A stretch of 64,000 nt of DNA from contig CAZDSF010000006.1 of assembly GCA_964508025.1 (NCBI GenBank), forward strand, positions 22,600-86,599, written 5' to 3'. The notes beneath the pieces were generated by a model that was given only the letters and a program-made list of their open reading frames with translations, was not told the origin of the DNA and searched no databases. Both the position numbers and the translations under genes were made by a program. The stretch is from JAAZNO01 sp964508025. Its GTDB lineage: Bacteria > Chloroflexota > Anaerolineae > B4-G1 > SLSP01. This document shows positions 57,996 to 64,000 of this stretch, one piece after another (positions within the stretch are counted from its first letter, which is position 1; every line of letters begins with the position of its first letter).

Positions 57996-60533
57996 ATGCG
58001 TTATGGCTTCTTTGATGATCAACAACGTGAGTATGTGATCACCCGCCCCGACACGCCGCTGCCCTGGATCAACTATCTGGGCAGCCAGGACTATTTCGGC
58101 CTGATTTCCAACACGGCCGGCGGCTATTCCTTCTATCGGGATGCGCGGCTGCGCCGGCTGACCCGCTATCGGTACAACAACGTGCCGCTGGATAGCGGTG
58201 GGCGGTACCTCTATCTGCGCGATGATGTCTCCGGCGCGTTTTGGTCGCCCACCTGGCAGCCTACGCAGACGCCTTTGGAGGCATACACCTGCCGTCACGG
58301 GATGGGCTACACGGTCATCGGTTCGACTTGCGAGGGGATCGCTGCGGAGATCCGCTACTTTGTGCCGCTGGATGAGACGCTCGAAATCTGGCAGCTCATG
58401 GTCACGAATCACCGCGCCGAACCGGCGGCGCTCTCGCTATTCTCGCTCGTGGAATTCGCGCTCTGGGATGCGCAGGATGACACGACCAATTTCCAGCGCA
58501 ACTTCAGCATCGGCGAGGTGGAGGTAGAAGACGGCGTAATCTACCACAAAACGGAGTACCGCGAGCGCCGCGATCACTTTGCCTATTTCGCCTGCTCTGC
58601 GCCGCTGGCGGGCTTCGATACCCAGCGCGACGCTTTCCTGGGGCCGTATCGCGGCTGGGATGCGCCGCAAGCGGTGGTGGAAGGGACGGCGCGCAATTCT
58701 GTGGCGCACGGTTGGGCGCCAATCGGCTCGCATCACGTGCGGCTGGAGCTCGCGCCGGGCGAATCGCGGCAGGTGATCTTTATCCTCGGCTACCATGAGA
58801 ATCCCCGCCAGGCGAAATTCGCCGATCCCGCCTTGCAGGTGCTCAACAAGACGACGGTCAAGCCTGTCATCGCCCGGTATCTCGATCCTGCGAATGTCGA
58901 GGCGGCTTTCGAGACACTGCGCGCGACTTGGGATGGCTTGCTCGGACGCTTCGCGGTTGCTACGCCCGATGCGCATACGAACCGGATGGTCAACATTTGG
59001 AATGCGTACCAGTGCATGATTACCTTCAATATGTCGCGCTCGGCTTCGTACTTCGAGTCGGGGATGGGCCGGGGTATGGGCTTCCGCGATTCCAACCAGG
59101 ACTTGCTGGGCTTCGTCCACATGGCGCCGGAGCGCGCCCGCGAGCGCATTCTCGACATCGCCGCGACGCAGTTGCCCGATGGTGGCGCGTATCACCAATA
59201 CCAGCCGCTCACCAAGCGCGGCAACGATGCGGTGGGCGGCGGCTTCAACGACGACCCGCTCTGGCTGATTCTGGGCGTGGGCGCGTATCTGCGCGAGACG
59301 GGCGATTGGACGATTCTCGATGAGCCGACGCCCTACAACAACGCGCCCGGCACGGAGACGCCGCTCTACGAGCATTTGCAGCGCGCGGCGCAGTACACCC
59401 TCGACCGGCTGGGGCCGCACGGGCTGCCGCTCATCGGGCACGCGGATTGGAACGACTGTCTCAATCTCAACACGTTCTCCGATGAGCCGGGGCAATCCTT
59501 CCAGGTATTGCAGAGCCAGGACGGCAAGACGGCGGAATCGGTCTTCATCGGCGGCTTGTTTGTGCTGGCGGCGGAGGAGTTGACGCGAATAGCGGATGGC
59601 AAATGGCGAATGGCGAATAGCGAATGGCGAATGGCGAATGGCGAAGGGGAAATGGCGAAATCGGAGACATCTGTGCAATTCGCAATTCGCAATTCGGAAT
59701 TCTACGCGGAGGCGGCGCAGCGGATGCGGGAGACGGTGCTGGCGCACGGCTGGGATGGCGATTGGTTCCTACGCGCTTACGATCACTTTGGGCAGAAGGT
59801 CGGCTCGCGCGAGTGCGATGAAGGCCGCATCTTCATCGAGCCGCAGGGGATGTGTGTGATGGCGGGGATCGGGCTGGATTCGGGGCAGGCGGCGCAGGCG
59901 ATGGCGGCAGTGGAGGCGCACCTCGCTACGCCGCACGGCATCGTGCTGAACCAACCGGCGTACACGCGCTATCATCTGGAGCTGGGCGAGATCACCTCGT
60001 ACCCGCCAGGCTACAAGGAGAACGCCGGCATCTTCTGCCACACCAATCCCTGGATCATGATCGCCGAGGCGGTATTGGGGCGCGGCGACCGGGCCTTCGA
60101 TTATTACACGCGCATCAATCCCTCCGCGCGGGAGGGGATCAGCGACGTGCATCGCTGCGAACCCTACGTCTACGCGCAGATGATCGCCGGCAAGGATGCA
60201 CCCACGCATGGCGAGGCCAAGAACTCGTGGCTCACCGGCACGGCGGCATGGAACTATGTCGCCATTACGCAGTGGATTTTGGGGATTCGCCCCGCCTTCG
60301 ACGGGCTGCAAATCACGCCGGTGATGCCGGAAGCGTGGGATGGTTTCACGGCGACGCGGCTGTTTCGCGGCGTGACCTATCACATTGCTGTGGAACGGGT
60401 CGGCCCAGGCAATGACGTGATGCTGGTGGTGGATGGCGCGGCGATCAGCGGCAACATCGCGCCGCTGCCGCGCGACGGGCGTAACGCTGTCCACGTCACC
60501 GTGCGGGTGGGGCGGGCCGCTGGCGAAGGGTAG
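57996..60533 (+). CDS. Cellobiose phosphorylase, glycoside hydrolase family 94
   Basis: 845 aa from the ATG at 57996, GGAGG 8 nt upstream. The opening MRYGFFDDQQREYVITRPDT and the following YLGSQDYFGLISNTAGGYSF match clostridial cellobiose phosphorylases. GMGFRDSNQDLLGFVH and GHADWNDCLNLN (general-acid Asp about 484) are catalytic. It splits cellobiose with phosphate into glucose 1-phosphate and glucose in the cytoplasm, saving ATP. Residues about 530-569 (RMANSEWRMANGEGEMAKS and neighbours) derive from a tandem heptad array; without them the length is about 805, close to the family norm. Regulated probably by the CelR-like protein upstream. Confidence 0.95.
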   Translation: MRYGFFDDQQREYVITRPDTPLPWINYLGSQDYFGLISNTAGGYSFYRDARLRRLTRYRYNNVPLDSGGRYLYLRDDVSGAFWSPTWQPTQTPLEAYTCRHGMGYTVIGSTCEGIAAEIRYFVPLDETLEIWQLMVTNHRAEPAALSLFSLVEFALWDAQDDTTNFQRNFSIGEVEVEDGVIYHKTEYRERRDHFAYFACSAPLAGFDTQRDAFLGPYRGWDAPQAVVEGTARNSVAHGWAPIGSHHVRLELAPGESRQVIFILGYHENPRQAKFADPALQVLNKTTVKPVIARYLDPANVEAAFETLRATWDGLLGRFAVATPDAHTNRMVNIWNAYQCMITFNMSRSASYFESGMGRGMGFRDSNQDLLGFVHMAPERARERILDIAATQLPDGGAYHQYQPLTKRGNDAVGGGFNDDPLWLILGVGAYLRETGDWTILDEPTPYNNAPGTETPLYEHLQRAAQYTLDRLGPHGLPLIGHADWNDCLNLNTFSDEPGQSFQVLQSQDGKTAESVFIGGLFVLAAEELTRIADGKWRMANSEWRMANGEGEMAKSETSVQFAIRNSEFYAEAAQRMRETVLAHGWDGDWFLRAYDHFGQKVGSRECDEGRIFIEPQGMCVMAGIGLDSGQAAQAMAAVEAHLATPHGIVLNQPAYTRYHLELGEITSYPPGYKENAGIFCHTNPWIMIAEAVLGRGDRAFDYYTRINPSAREGISDVHRCEPYVYAQMIAGKDAPTHGEAKNSWLTGTAAWNYVAITQWILGIRPAFDGLQITPVMPEAWDGFTATRLFRGVTYHIAVERVGPGNDVMLVVDGAAISGNIAPLPRDGRNAVHVTVRVGRAAGEG
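59585..59704. repeat. In-frame heptad repeat insertion in the phosphorylase gene
   Basis: Eleven units of the GCGAATG type (59585-59661), 15 bp of other sequence, then four AATTCGC-type units (59677-59704). The two parts are near inverted complements (GCGAAT(A/T)GCGAAT). The 120 bp equal 40 codons, so the frame is kept. Confidence 0.88.
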
Positions 60534-60577
60534 GGGACAAGTAGAGCCGCTCCCTGTATCAATTCAGTGTAGCATTG

Positions 60578-60607
60578 CCGGCCAGCGTGACCTTCATCGC
60601 TGGCCGG
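60578..60607 (+). terminator. Terminator after cellobiose phosphorylase
   Basis: CCGGCCAGCG, 10-nt loop, CGCTGGCCGG, then TTTTTG: a good rho-independent terminator. Confidence 0.9.
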
Positions 60608-60659
60608 TTTTTGTGTCAGGGATGGGAGCGTTTGGGGGTCATATACAATTTACCCATAT

Positions 60660-60688
60660 TTGACTTCCCGTAGTTTCTAGCATACAAT
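60660..60688 (+). promoter_or_regulatory. Promoter of the Phd/VapC module
   Basis: TTGACT (60660-60665), 17-bp spacer, TACAAT (60683-60688), 30 bp before the antitoxin ATG. Confidence 0.78.
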
Positions 60689-60718
60689 GAAGTCACATAA
60701 CGTATGGAGGTGACCACT

Positions 60719-61012
60719 ATGAGCGAAGTGTATATCGGGGTACGCGAGTTCCGGGCGCGTTTCAGCCATTATTTGCGCCGCGCAAAAGCGGGGGAACGCA
60801 TTGTTATCACCGAACGTGGGCGCCCGGTGGGCCAGTTGACCGCGCCGCTGGCTTCGTTGGAGGAACGCTCTCAGGCGCTCATCGCGTTGGGAATTGTGCA
60901 ATGGAACGGGGAGCGTTTCTTGCCGCAAGCGCCGGAAGTCGCCAACCCTGGGCCGGAAACGCTGGCCGATTTCATCAGCGAGGAACGCGATGCCAATGCT
61001 GATATACTTTGA
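60719..61012 (+). CDS. Phd/YefM-family antitoxin
   Basis: 97 aa from the ATG at 60719, GGAGG 8 nt upstream. The N-terminal DNA-binding region reads YIGVREFRARFSHYLRRAKAGERIVITERGRPVGQL, the Phd fold with the usual ITERGRPVAxL-like strand. The C-terminal half (LADFISEERDANADIL) should wrap the toxin. It overlaps the PIN toxin start by 23 nt, the common order for such modules. It likely represses its own promoter together with the toxin. Confidence 0.9.
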   Translation: MSEVYIGVREFRARFSHYLRRAKAGERIVITERGRPVGQLTAPLASLEERSQALIALGIVQWNGERFLPQAPEVANPGPETLADFISEERDANADIL

Positions 61013-61433
61013 CACCAGCGCCTTGTTGAAGTGTTACGTCAACGAACCAGGAGCGCTGGAGACGCGCCAGCTGGCTGCACAAGCCGCTCAGATTGGCATT
61101 GTGGCGGTGGGCAAGGCCGAAGCCGCCGCCGCGTTGAGCAAGGCGCAACGGATGGGCAAACTGCCGCCCGACGCAGTGGAGTCCGTCTGGCGCGCGGTGT
61201 GCCGGGATTGGTCGGCACTCGTGTGTCTGCAAATCAACGACGCCCTGGTCAACCGCGCTGCAGACCTGGCGTTGCTGCACGGGCTGCGAGGCTACGATGC
61301 CCTGCATCTGGCCGGGGCGCTGATCTGGCAAGAAGCATTGCGCGAACCTGTATGGCTGGCGACTTTCGACCGCCAGCTATGGCGCGCCGCGCGTGATCTG
61401 GGCCTGCCCGTTTGGCCGGAGAGCGAATTTTGA
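60990..61433 (+). CDS. VapC-like PIN-domain toxin
   Basis: 147 aa from the ATG at 60990, GAGG about 7 nt upstream, inside the antitoxin's last codons. PIN acidic residues: FDTSALLK (Asp, residue 8), GKAEAAAALSK (Glu), LRGYDALHLA (Asp) and LATFDRQLW (Asp). These form the metal site of a ribonuclease, which in VapC toxins cuts tRNA or rRNA. The target is not predictable. Antitoxin and toxin form one transcription unit. Confidence 0.92.
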   Translation: MPMLIYFDTSALLKCYVNEPGALETRQLAAQAAQIGIVAVGKAEAAAALSKAQRMGKLPPDAVESVWRAVCRDWSALVCLQINDALVNRAADLALLHGLRGYDALHLAGALIWQEALREPVWLATFDRQLWRAARDLGLPVWPESEF

Positions 61434-61463
61434 CATAACGGGGCATCTGCAATCACCTCCATC

Positions 61464-61498
61464 CCGCGCCAAAGTGATTGCGCGCTTGACCCTGGTTT
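61464..61498. repeat. Promoter-region direct repeat, copy 1
   Basis: 35 bp identical to 62148-62182, starting CCGCGCCAAAGTGATTGC and ending CCTGGTTT. It contains the -35 of the HicB/HicA promoter. Confidence 0.9.
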
Positions 61499-61514
61499 TG
61501 CGTGCGCGTATAAT
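61486..61514 (+). promoter_or_regulatory. Promoter of the HicB/HicA module
   Basis: TTGACC (61486-61491), 17-bp spacer, TATAAT (61509-61514), about 40 bp before the first ATG. Confidence 0.82.
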
Positions 61515-61553
61515 CAGGAGAACAAATGGGTAGCATACTGGAAGGAGCATGAG

Positions 61554-61781
61554 ATGTTCAGGCAGTTCAAAATTGTGGTAGAAAAACATGCTGATGGCTA
61601 TGTGGCCTATCCTCTCGACCTGCGCGGCGTGGTTATTGGCGAGGGGGATACTTACGAGGAAGCGTTAACCGATGTTAAGTCGGCCATTGCATTTCACATC
61701 GAGACTTTTGGGAGCTCCGTTCTGGAAACCGATTCTCCGGTTCTGGAGGCGTTCGTTGCGGAGATGGGAGTAATGGCGTAA
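61554..61781 (+). CDS. HicB-family antitoxin
   Basis: 75 aa from the ATG at 61554, AAGGAG upstream. It shows the HicB partial-RNase-H pattern: KIVVEKHADGYVAYPLDLRG, then GEGDTYEEALTDVKSAIAFHIETFG. It lacks a separate C-terminal helix-turn-helix. Its stop overlaps the toxin start by one base (TAATG). It would bind and neutralise HicA. Confidence 0.88.
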   Translation: MFRQFKIVVEKHADGYVAYPLDLRGVVIGEGDTYEEALTDVKSAIAFHIETFGSSVLETDSPVLEAFVAEMGVMA

Positions 61782-62017
61782 TGAAGTTCCCGGTGGATGC
61801 GCCGATACGCAAGGTGATCAAGGCATTCCAACGCCTGGGTTTTGAATTGGTGCGAGAAGGCAACCATATAGCCATGGTGAGAGAGAATGTTGACGGCACG
61901 CGAACTCCTTTGACGATGCCGAATCATGCCCATCTCAAAGGCTCGACATTGCGCACAATTTTGGTGCAGGCCGGGATACGCCGAGAAGAGTTTCTGGAAG
62001 TGTATCAGGATGTATGA
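61781..62017 (+). CDS. HicA-family mRNA interferase toxin
   Basis: 78 aa, start overlapping the antitoxin stop. The dsRBD-like HicA fold shows VIKAFQRLGFELVREGNHIAMVR with the catalytic His in GNHIAM (about residue 31), then LTMPNHAHLKGSTLRTILVQAGI. HicA cleaves mRNA independently of translation. The unusual antitoxin-first order here is common in many phyla. Confidence 0.9.
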   Translation: MKFPVDAPIRKVIKAFQRLGFELVREGNHIAMVRENVDGTRTPLTMPNHAHLKGSTLRTILVQAGIRREEFLEVYQDV

Positions 62018-62147
62018 GGCGAGACTCAGTAGATCACAAATCTGTGCCATGGGCCGTCCACGAATAGGATCACGAATGCGCGAATGCATCTGAAACGGGG
62101 TAAATTCGTGGTTTTGTGACTCAATTCGAGGACGTCCTTTGCCCTCC

Positions 62148-62182
62148 CCGCGCCAAAGTGATTGCGCGCTTGACCCTGGTTT
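62148..62182. repeat. Promoter-region direct repeat, copy 2
   Basis: Identical over 35 bp to 61464-61498, 684 bp away; see the hicBA promoter. Confidence 0.9.
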
Positions 62183-62198
62183 CAAGTGCGTGTATAAT
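62170..62198 (+). promoter_or_regulatory. Orphan duplicate of the hicBA promoter
   Basis: TTGACC (62170-62175), 17-bp spacer, TATAAT (62193-62198), followed by TTAGGAGAGC. No HicB-like frame follows, so a second module may have been deleted or replaced. Confidence 0.75.
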
Positions 62199-62448
62199 GA
62201 TTAGGAGAGCAGGTTTTTTTTGCATTTGAACATACGCTATGGTGCTATGTAAATGTCCTACAAGGGATGTTCGGCGGTGTTACTTGCATTGTCGAACCAG
62301 TGAGTTAAATTGCAGTATGTGATAACATGGGAAAAAAGTTTTGCTGCTAAAAGCAAAGTCTGATTCCTAGTGATGATAGCAGATTGTCTACCACCTCACT
62401 TAGACGGCGTTCGGGTATTGAGATCTTCATTTTAAGAGCTGTTTAGTT

Positions 62449-63561
62449 ATGGAATTTGCAATAATATTTTTCCTACTCATGCTGTTTGTGTTCATCATAG
62501 TGATAATATGCAATTCAGAAGGAGCTCCTCTGTTCACGGGGCCTATTCCGAAAGATCGTGCCCAGTTTTTAAAAGAAATTTTTGCTCTAACGGTTGATGA
62601 GTGTAAGTTGTTGCATTTTGATGGGTACAGTTTTCATTTACGGGAAAAGCGACTGTATAGGGACTTCGAATCAGCTTATCTAATAGAAGCCAAAGATGTT
62701 AGAGTATTCAATCCAGAATTACCACATTATGTTACTTGGCAACACAAGAGGGTTGATGGCGGGCCTGATCGACGATACAATTCTAATCGGCAGATATTTA
62801 TATCTTGTAGGTTCAGGATTCGCTTAAAGGGTGCGAAGGAATGTGTGCTTGTTGGATATATAAGTCCCTATATTGATGTTAGCAAATCCATTGAAAAGAT
62901 TAATGACTTGCTCAATGTTGCTACAGCTGTTGCTCTTGAAGAAAGATTCGCTGAATATACACAAGCCTTCAGCAAAGCGGAGAACTTTCAGGATATGCTG
63001 AACAGAGCTCAGGCCAAGCGAGTGGAAGTGCAGTCAGTTGTTACCGCATTCGAGCGGTTGAAAGTTAGCGGTATCCCTGGTGATCCAAATATGTCTGATA
63101 AACATGCTACGGCAGTATCAGAATTGAATCGTCTGAATTTAGAAATTGAATACTTGCAGAGAGAAATGGCTGAAGCGGCGGGCCAAATGGTGCAGATAAT
63201 ATCAAGTGTGCATAAGGAGATTAACCGCTTTAGAGATTTGCAGAAGGTTAAAGATTATCAATCTTCCTTGTCGTCACAGAGACAGTTGGAGCAGTCTCGA
63301 GCTAAAGCGCAACAGCAACAAGCGCAGCAGAGAATATCTTTCAGAGATTACTACAAGATTCTTCAGGTTGACCCTTCTGCAGAATCAGAGGTAATAACTG
63401 GTGCATATCGCCGTCTTGCTGCTAAGTACCATCCTGATGTATACAAGGGGCCGGATGCAAACCAGAGAATGCAAATTATTAACGAAGCCTATAGCGTGTT
63501 AAATGATCCTGAGAAACGTAAGAAGTATGACCAGATACGGTCTCGAAAAGTGGTGAAGTGA
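62449..63561 (+). CDS. Membrane-anchored J-domain protein
   Basis: 370 aa from the ATG at 62449. An N-terminal membrane helix (IIFFLLMLFVFIIVIIC, about residues 4-20) precedes a beta-rich region of unknown type (YSFHLREKRLYRDFESAYL, FRIRLKGAKECVLVGYI). A long coiled-coil (about 165-300) follows, then a complete J domain at the C-terminus: FRDYYKILQVDPSAESEVI, YHPDVYKG with HPD, and YSVLNDPEKRKKYD. It would recruit a DnaK-type chaperone to the membrane. Its codons are clearly AT-rich compared with the rest of the window, suggesting transfer. The ribosome binding site is weak. Confidence 0.85.
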   Translation: MEFAIIFFLLMLFVFIIVIICNSEGAPLFTGPIPKDRAQFLKEIFALTVDECKLLHFDGYSFHLREKRLYRDFESAYLIEAKDVRVFNPELPHYVTWQHKRVDGGPDRRYNSNRQIFISCRFRIRLKGAKECVLVGYISPYIDVSKSIEKINDLLNVATAVALEERFAEYTQAFSKAENFQDMLNRAQAKRVEVQSVVTAFERLKVSGIPGDPNMSDKHATAVSELNRLNLEIEYLQREMAEAAGQMVQIISSVHKEINRFRDLQKVKDYQSSLSSQRQLEQSRAKAQQQQAQQRISFRDYYKILQVDPSAESEVITGAYRRLAAKYHPDVYKGPDANQRMQIINEAYSVLNDPEKRKKYDQIRSRKVVK

Positions 63562-63785
63562 GGTCCTCTATGTGTTTTGTAGGCTGTCCCTGTAGGGACA
63601 ACAATGCCTAGCGGATATGAGTAGCATAGCATATTGGTTATGTACTAGTGCTTTGTCAAGCGTAATTTGAGGGGTAAAATTGACTGATTTACGGCTAGAT
63701 TCAAGCCTTGCTACTCCTTACTTCATGATTGACAGAGCATTAGAAAATAAGTCATCAAACTTGATTTGCAAAATTTGAAGAATCT
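63562..63785. other. AT-rich intergenic region
   Basis: 224 bp. A short hairpin TGTCCC-TGTA-GGGACA lies at 63585-63600. No coding frame or clear promoter is supported. Confidence 0.45.
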
Positions 63786-64000
63786 ATGACGGATGACCTA
63801 CAAGAATTGTTCTATCGGGCAGTAACCGATTTCATTGAGAATGAAACGGATTTGTTCTTTGTTAATGTTAGTGAACGCACACTCAGTAGTAAGTTGGCAT
63901 GTTACATAAGTGAATACTTTTTTGGTTGGGATGTTGATTGCGAATACAATCGCTTAGGTAGTGTGGGACATAGAAAACTAATTGACCGGTCAAAGGAAAA
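63786..64000 (+). CDS. Hypothetical protein, partial; possible nuclease-related
   Basis: An ATG at 63786 opens a frame that runs off the right edge (71 codons visible), starting MTDDLQELFYRAVTDFIEN. SERTLSSKLACYISEYFFGW followed by DVDCEYNRLG resembles the N-terminal part of PD-(D/E)XK-like proteins found in restriction and defence loci, where ERxLxxxLxxYL and WDVDCEYNR are recurrent. This is pattern memory, not proof. The ribosome binding site is weak (GAAGAA). Base composition is AT-rich like the preceding J-protein gene. Confidence 0.5.
   Translation, partial: MTDDLQELFYRAVTDFIENETDLFFVNVSERTLSSKLACYISEYFFGWDVDCEYNRLGSVGHRKLIDRSKE

Larger units (their letters stand above)
62018..62448. 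other. Intergenic region with an orphan promoter
   Basis: 431 bp. It begins with short words (CACGAAT, GCGCGAATG and their inverse ATTCGTG, about 62057-62112), then the duplicate hicBA promoter (62148-62198), then AT-rich DNA with TTTTTTTT at 62214-62221. No gene is supported here. Confidence 0.55.

Noticed and set aside
57210..59747. Two long minus-strand frames (about 400 and 436 codons) opposite the LacI and GH94 genes
   Set aside because: They contain repeated KSANH and FAIRHSP peptides that are only translations of the tandem repeats.
60620..60640. TGGGAGCG near 60622 as a second CelR operator
   Set aside because: Only a half-site (TGGGAGCGTTTGGGG) and it lies behind the GH94 terminator, not at a promoter.

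Overview
The window is about 64 kb of GC-rich bacterial DNA (roughly 60% GC by eye). Its gene content suits a heterotrophic, environmental member of the Chloroflexota (Anaerolineae/Caldilineae-like): very large PAS/GAF histidine kinases, protein disulfide oxidoreductase, cellobiose phosphorylase, tandem deoxynucleoside kinases, Yip1 and DUF4013 membrane proteins, and toxin-antitoxin pairs. The phylum is an inference from overall style; no rRNA is present. Runs of N at 28279-28288 and 30551-30650 show that this is a draft or metagenome scaffold.

Layout. 1-2 kb: start of a GH3 glycosidase and a HAD phosphatase. 2.2-4.3 kb: an AT-richer ATPase/RloB pair, a probable defence module, with a palindromic leader. 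4.3-7.3 kb: rpsO-pnp. 7.6-12.9 kb: metal homeostasis (GDT1/UPF0016 transporter, P1B ATPase under an SmtB/ArsR repressor with a clear operator, CobW-type GTPase, radical SAM protein). 13.1-18.4 kb: sugar use (beta-galactosidase, xylulokinase). 18.5-31 kb: mainly signalling (response regulators, three sensor kinases, a PhoB-like regulator with its own PHO-box-like repeat), plus DUF4013 and nitroreductase-family genes. 31-33.7 kb: BchI-like AAA+, VWA protein and PncC. 33.7-40.2 kb: an operon-like run of two deoxynucleoside kinases, a membrane histidine kinase, a tRNA-Ala editing protein and an MBL-fold protein. 40.5-44.8 kb: a thiol-redox cluster (PDO, thioredoxin reductase, DUF2892, cupin, OsmC, two thioredoxin-fold proteins). 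44.8-49.6 kb: a TPR lipoprotein, an MBL protein, a DnaQ-fold exonuclease, tRNA-Gly and others. 49.6-56.4 kb: response regulators and a giant GAF-repeat kinase. 56.5-60.6 kb: LacI/CelR-type regulator with a CelR operator, then cellobiose phosphorylase. 60.7-62 kb: Phd/VapC and HicB/HicA modules. 62.2-64 kb: an AT-rich segment with a membrane-anchored J-protein and the start of a possible nuclease.

How the genes work together. GH3, GH2, xylulokinase and cellobiose phosphorylase point to use of plant-derived oligosaccharides. The LacI protein probably controls its own transcription, and possibly the phosphorylase, through a palindrome one base away from the known CelR/CebR site. Many two-component proteins provide sensing, and the redox cluster handles cytoplasmic and envelope thiols.

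The most unusual feature is not a protein. Short, word-like tandem repeats, mostly of 7-bp units, recur across the window. At least seven genes carry one immediately upstream of the Shine-Dalgarno sequence, each with its own word. One 120-bp array of the same kind lies in frame inside cellobiose phosphorylase. A second candidate for novelty is the RloA/RloB pair behind its long palindrome.
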